Positions 11,656 to 14,063 of a stretch of 14,063 nucleotides of DNA are shown piece by piece. Under the pieces are notes generated by a model. It did no database searches. It saw nothing but the letters and a program-made list of their open reading frames with translations, and was not told where the DNA came from. The translations under genes were made by a program, and so were the position numbers. This DNA comes from Deltaproteobacteria bacterium (GTDB taxonomy: Bacteria > UBA10199 > SPLOWO2-01-44-7), in the NCBI GenBank assembly GCA_016203765.1, contig JACQMB010000079.1:1-14063 (forward strand), in the 5' to 3' direction. The first letter of the stretch is position 1. Each line of letters begins with the position of its first letter.

Positions 11656-12789
11656 ATGGCCCGCTATCTCACCCCCTTTGTCGCTCAGGACCTGAAGGAA
11701 AAGATGGTCTTCGTCGGCGGTCCGCGGCAGGTGGGAAAGACCACCCTCGCCTTTCATCTCTTGAAAAACGGAAACGAAAGGCATCCCGACTATTTTAACT
11801 GGGATTTTCGCGAGGATCGTCTGCGGATCCGAAACGGGGAACTTCCCTTCGGCGATCCCCTCCTGATTCTGGATGAGGTCCATAAATTTAAAGACTGGCG
11901 CAACCTGATCAAGGGATTTTATGACAAGTTCAAATCGAAAAGCGCCTTTTTGGTCACCGGTTCGGCCCGGCTCGATTATTACAAAAGGGGGGGTGATTCC
12001 CTGGCCGGCCGTTATCATTACTACCGGCTTCATCCCTTTTCATTGAAAGAAATGGCGGCCCTGGGGAAACCGGCGGACACCGATTCCTTGTTGAAATTCG
12101 GCGGTTTCCCGGAACCCCTGCACAAGGGAAGCGAGCGTTTCTGGCGCCGCTGGCAAAAAGAGCGGCTGGACCATGTGATCAAAGAGGATTTGCGCGACCT
12201 GGAAAACGTCAAAGATGTCGACTTGGTTACATTGCTGGCCGACACCCTTCCCCTGCGGGTTGGCGCTCCCCTCTCGATCAAAAGCCTGCGGGAAGATTTG
12301 GAAGTGGCCCACCAAACGGTCGATCGGTGGGTCCGCATCCTGGAACACCTCTACTTTTGTTTTCGCATCCCACCCTTTTTGGGCCCCAAAATTCGGGCCG
12401 TCAAAAAGGAAAAAAAACTCTATCTTTGGGACTGGTCTCTTTGTGCGGATGCCGGTTGCCGCTTTGAAAACCTGGTCGCCTGCCAGCTGTTAAAATATTG
12501 TCATTTTTTGGAAGACACGCAGGGATACCGGATGGAGCTTCGTTTCTTGCGGGACATCGACAAACGGGAAATAGATTTTGTGGTGCTCCGGGACCGTCGG
12601 CCGCAATTTGCGGTGGAATGCAAAACGGGGGATTCCCAATTAAGCCCCGCCATCCGCTATTATGCCGAAAGAACCGCGATCCCCAAATTTTATCAGGTGC
12701 ATTTGGGAAAGCGACATTTTCAAAAAACAGACCAGCGAGCCTTGGTCATCCCCTTCCCCCTCTTTTGCCAGGAACTGTCGTTGCCATAG
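11656..12789 (+). CDS. AAA_14/DUF4143 family ATPase
   Basis: This is a 377-residue member of the widespread AAA_14 plus DUF4143 family, often found as isolated accessory genes of unknown function. The Walker A is GGPRQVGKTT (21-30), the Walker B LLILDEVHK (69-77) with Asp73-Glu74, and a TGSAR sensor lies at 101-105. A winged-helix-like segment follows at about 205-232 (LSIKSLREDLEVAHQTVDRW). The C-terminal part carries E305-I-D307 and E321-C-K323, the arrangement of a PD-(D/E)xK nuclease-like fold, so DNA or RNA cleavage is possible but unproven. All ATPase residues look intact. No Shine-Dalgarno is close to the ATG at 11656. The stop codon touches that of the convergent alcohol dehydrogenase gene. 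The palindrome in its promoter suggests tight repression. Confidence 0.92.
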   Translation: MARYLTPFVAQDLKEKMVFVGGPRQVGKTTLAFHLLKNGNERHPDYFNWDFREDRLRIRNGELPFGDPLLILDEVHKFKDWRNLIKGFYDKFKSKSAFLVTGSARLDYYKRGGDSLAGRYHYYRLHPFSLKEMAALGKPADTDSLLKFGGFPEPLHKGSERFWRRWQKERLDHVIKEDLRDLENVKDVDLVTLLADTLPLRVGAPLSIKSLREDLEVAHQTVDRWVRILEHLYFCFRIPPFLGPKIRAVKKEKKLYLWDWSLCADAGCRFENLVACQLLKYCHFLEDTQGYRMELRFLRDIDKREIDFVVLRDRRPQFAVECKTGDSQLSPAIRYYAERTAIPKFYQVHLGKRHFQKTDQRALVIPFPLFCQELSLP

Positions 12790-13854
12790 TCAAAACCGAA
12801 TCACCCCCCGCCCCGTCCGGCCGGAGCGCAAAGCTTCAAAGCCGGCGTTGATTTCTTCAAGCGTGTAGGTTTTGGAAATGAGCCTGTCCAAAGGCAGTTT
12901 GCCTTCGAGATAAAAATCGACCAGCCTCGAAAAAAACTGAAACGGATCGGCGCTACCGTAAAGGGAACCGATAATCTTTTTTTCACCCACCACCAGTTTC
13001 CAGGCGGGAAGCGAATACTCGGCCGACATCGCCGGAAGCCCCACGCAGACTACCGTTCCTCCGGGGCGGACCGCATCAAGGCATTTCCGAACAACTTCCG
13101 GGGAGCCGACCGCATCAAAAGCGTAATCAACATTGCGAACCTTAGCGCCCTCTTGAAAAAAATCGGTGGCGCCTAACTCCAAAGCCATTTTCTTTTTAGC
13201 CATCGCAGTATCAACGGCAATAATCGACTCGGCCCCCGCCAGCTTCCCCCCCATCACGATACTCAAACCGACCCCGCCCATCCCAAAAATCGCCACGCTC
13301 TCGCCGGCCTTTACACGCGCCGTATTCAACACCGCCCCCACACCGGTCGTCACCGCGCAACCGATCAGACAGGATACTTCGGGTGGAATTTTTTTATCGA
13401 CCACCACACAACATTCCTGCCGCACCGTCACCCGCTGTGCAAAACAGCCCAAATGCGAATAGGAAAAAACAGGGCTTCCATCTTTCAAAAAAAACCGGGC
13501 CTCCGGCTTCGTCACCCGCTCCGGAAAAGTCGTGCAAAGGTTGGGCTGGCCCCTCCCGCAAACAGCGCAGGTCCCGCACGCCGGCTGCCAGTTTAAAATG
13601 ACAAAATCGCCCCGGTTAAGCCGCGCCACCCCCTCCCCCAGGGCCTCCACGAAACCGGCCCCCTCATGCCCGCAAACGACCGGCATGGCGTGGGGCCTTT
13701 TGCCCGTCCGGACCGCCTCATCACTCCCACAGATCCCCGCCGCGGCCATGCGAACCAATACCTCTCCCTCGCCCGGCGGGACTACATTTATATCTGTAAT
13801 TTCAAAGGGTTTGCCCGCGGCGTATAAAACCGCCGCCTTTGTTTGCAGTTCCAT
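12790..13854 (-). CDS. Zinc-dependent alcohol dehydrogenase (MDR family)
   Basis: This is a 354-residue medium-chain dehydrogenase/reductase that oxidises an alcohol or reduces an aldehyde with NAD(P). Catalytic zinc ligands are Cys42 (GICGSD) and His63-Glu64 (CGHEGAGF). The structural zinc site is Cys93, Cys96, Cys99 and Cys107. The Rossmann turn GMGGVG and the Asp of IIAVD, which usually selects NAD, follow. Length and the long middle segment after the zinc lobe resemble class III-type enzymes, but the substrate cannot be read from the sequence. The start at 13854 is where family similarity begins; the frame stays open upstream only through repeat DNA. On the minus strand a perfect TTGACA (13929-13924) lies upstream, with its expected -10 falling in repeat sequence. 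Divergent from rpoN. Confidence 0.94.
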   Translation of the reverse strand: MELQTKAAVLYAAGKPFEITDINVVPPGEGEVLVRMAAAGICGSDEAVRTGKRPHAMPVVCGHEGAGFVEALGEGVARLNRGDFVILNWQPACGTCAVCGRGQPNLCTTFPERVTKPEARFFLKDGSPVFSYSHLGCFAQRVTVRQECCVVVDKKIPPEVSCLIGCAVTTGVGAVLNTARVKAGESVAIFGMGGVGLSIVMGGKLAGAESIIAVDTAMAKKKMALELGATDFFQEGAKVRNVDYAFDAVGSPEVVRKCLDAVRPGGTVVCVGLPAMSAEYSLPAWKLVVGEKKIIGSLYGSADPFQFFSRLVDFYLEGKLPLDRLISKTYTLEEINAGFEALRSGRTGRGVIRF

Positions 13855-13855
13855 A

Positions 13856-13876
13856 GTCCGTGGTCCGCGGTCCGTA
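13856..13876. repeat. 7-bp tandem repeat (GTCCGTG-type, three units) next to the dehydrogenase start
   Basis: The units are GTCCGTG, GTCCGCG and GTCCGTA. They begin one base from the ATG (minus strand, 13854). A fourth copy, GTCCGTA, lies at 13901-13907 beyond a 22-bp insert. Same unit length and same position next to a start codon as the array at 6407-6434. Confidence 0.75.
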
Positions 13877-13877
13877 G

Positions 13878-13899
13878 CCTGCCCTGAGCCCTGTCGAAA
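13878..13899. repeat. 22-bp dispersed-repeat-like insert between 9-bp direct repeats
   Basis: CCTGCCCTGAGCCCTGTCGAAA is close to the CCCTGAGCnTGTCGAAGGG motif that I recall as a common intergenic repeat of many bacterial genomes. It is flanked by GGTCCGTAG at 13869-13877 and 13900-13908. It could have inserted into the heptamer array, or the array could have grown around it. Confidence 0.55.
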
Positions 13900-13931
13900 G
13901 GTCCGTAGTCTCTTTTCTCCGTTTGTCAAGA

Positions 13932-13970
13932 TTGACTTTGTTTGACCCCCGGTACTATCATCAGTATTGA
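13932..13970 (+). promoter_or_regulatory. Ambiguous promoter region of rpoN
   Basis: Two pairings are possible: TTGACT (13932-13937) with TACTAT (13953-13958), spacer 15, or TTGACC (13942-13947) with TATTGA (13965-13970), spacer 17. The first keeps the GAGG at 13969-13972 as a ribosome site; the second would give a leaderless mRNA. Confidence 0.35.
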
Positions 13971-13977
13971 GGCACCC

Positions 13978-14063
13978 ATGGCCCTTGAGATCAAAGACAG
14001 TCTCCGCATGGCCCAACAGGTGGTGGTCACCCCCCAATTGCTACAGGCCATCCGCCTTCTGCA
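13978..14063 (+). CDS. rpoN: RNA polymerase sigma-54 factor, N-terminal fragment cut by the window end
   Basis: Only 28 codons and two bases lie in the window. The translation contains SLRMAQQVVVTPQLLQAIRL, which matches region I of sigma-54, the glutamine- and leucine-rich start that contacts activators and core polymerase. The full protein is normally about 450-500 residues. The ATG at 13978 has a GAGG 5 nt upstream. Sigma-54 reads -24/-12 promoters together with enhancer-binding activators; I saw no such promoter in this window. Divergent from the alcohol dehydrogenase gene. Confidence 0.88.
   Translation, partial: MALEIKDSLRMAQQVVVTPQLLQAIRLL

Noticed and set aside
13855..14037. N-terminal extension of the alcohol dehydrogenase to about 14037
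   Set aside because: It would run through intergenic repeats and into the rpoN start, and resembles no dehydrogenase N-terminus.

Overview
The window is a gene-dense stretch of bacterial DNA, moderately GC-rich by eye. It holds 17 protein genes, one of them cut by the right edge, plus one gene remnant. The bacterial L13-S9 pair, CTP synthase, a NifS-type cysteine desulfurase, an FmdB zinc ribbon, tandem-RDD membrane protein and sigma-54 suggest a Gram-negative, deltaproteobacterium-like organism. That placement is inference, and nothing here fixes the phylum. I see no tRNA, rRNA, CRISPR array or transposase gene.

Layout. 23-3713 (+) is a co-directional run: a nucleotidyltransferase and an overlapping winged-helix partner (a toxin-antitoxin-like pair), a glycerophosphodiesterase, and a double-RDD membrane protein. 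It ends in a 144-bp palindromic, MITE-like element whose insertion site forms the last stop codon. 3997-4647 (+) is a lytic transglycosylase, converging on a VapBC module (4644-5316, -) with a clear operator. 5387-6307 (-) is an unrecognised cysteine-rich exported protein whose predicted promoter has a run of 14 G as its -35/-10 spacer, the layout of a phase-variable promoter. 6438-7553 (+) is a cysteine desulfurase with heptamer tandem repeats next to its start, converging on an FmdB zinc-ribbon gene (7525-7815, -). 7894-8740 (+) is rplM-rpsI. It meets an orphan gene 3' end (8745-8867, -), followed by a HEPN/HTH-MNT module (8868-9792, -). pyrG (9912-11597, +) is divergent from that module, and the two predicted promoters share almost the same -35 bases. 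11656-12789 (+) is an AAA/DUF4143 ATPase behind a perfect 16-bp palindromic operator candidate. It abuts a zinc alcohol dehydrogenase (12790-13854, -). The start of rpoN (13978, +) is cut by the window end.

How it fits together. Core genes (sulfur transfer, ribosomal proteins, CTP synthesis, sigma-54) alternate with small two-gene toxin-antitoxin-like or stand-alone accessory modules. Several first genes of transcription units have a good promoter whose -10 lies only 6-10 nt before the start codon and no Shine-Dalgarno, suggesting leaderless mRNAs. Genes inside operons, and vapB, carry visible Shine-Dalgarno sequences. Convergent genes meet with their stop codons touching or overlapping, leaving no room for terminators. 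The most interesting leads are the poly-G promoter, the shared-control region between pyrG and the HEPN/MNT module, and the NTase/winged-helix pair at the left end.
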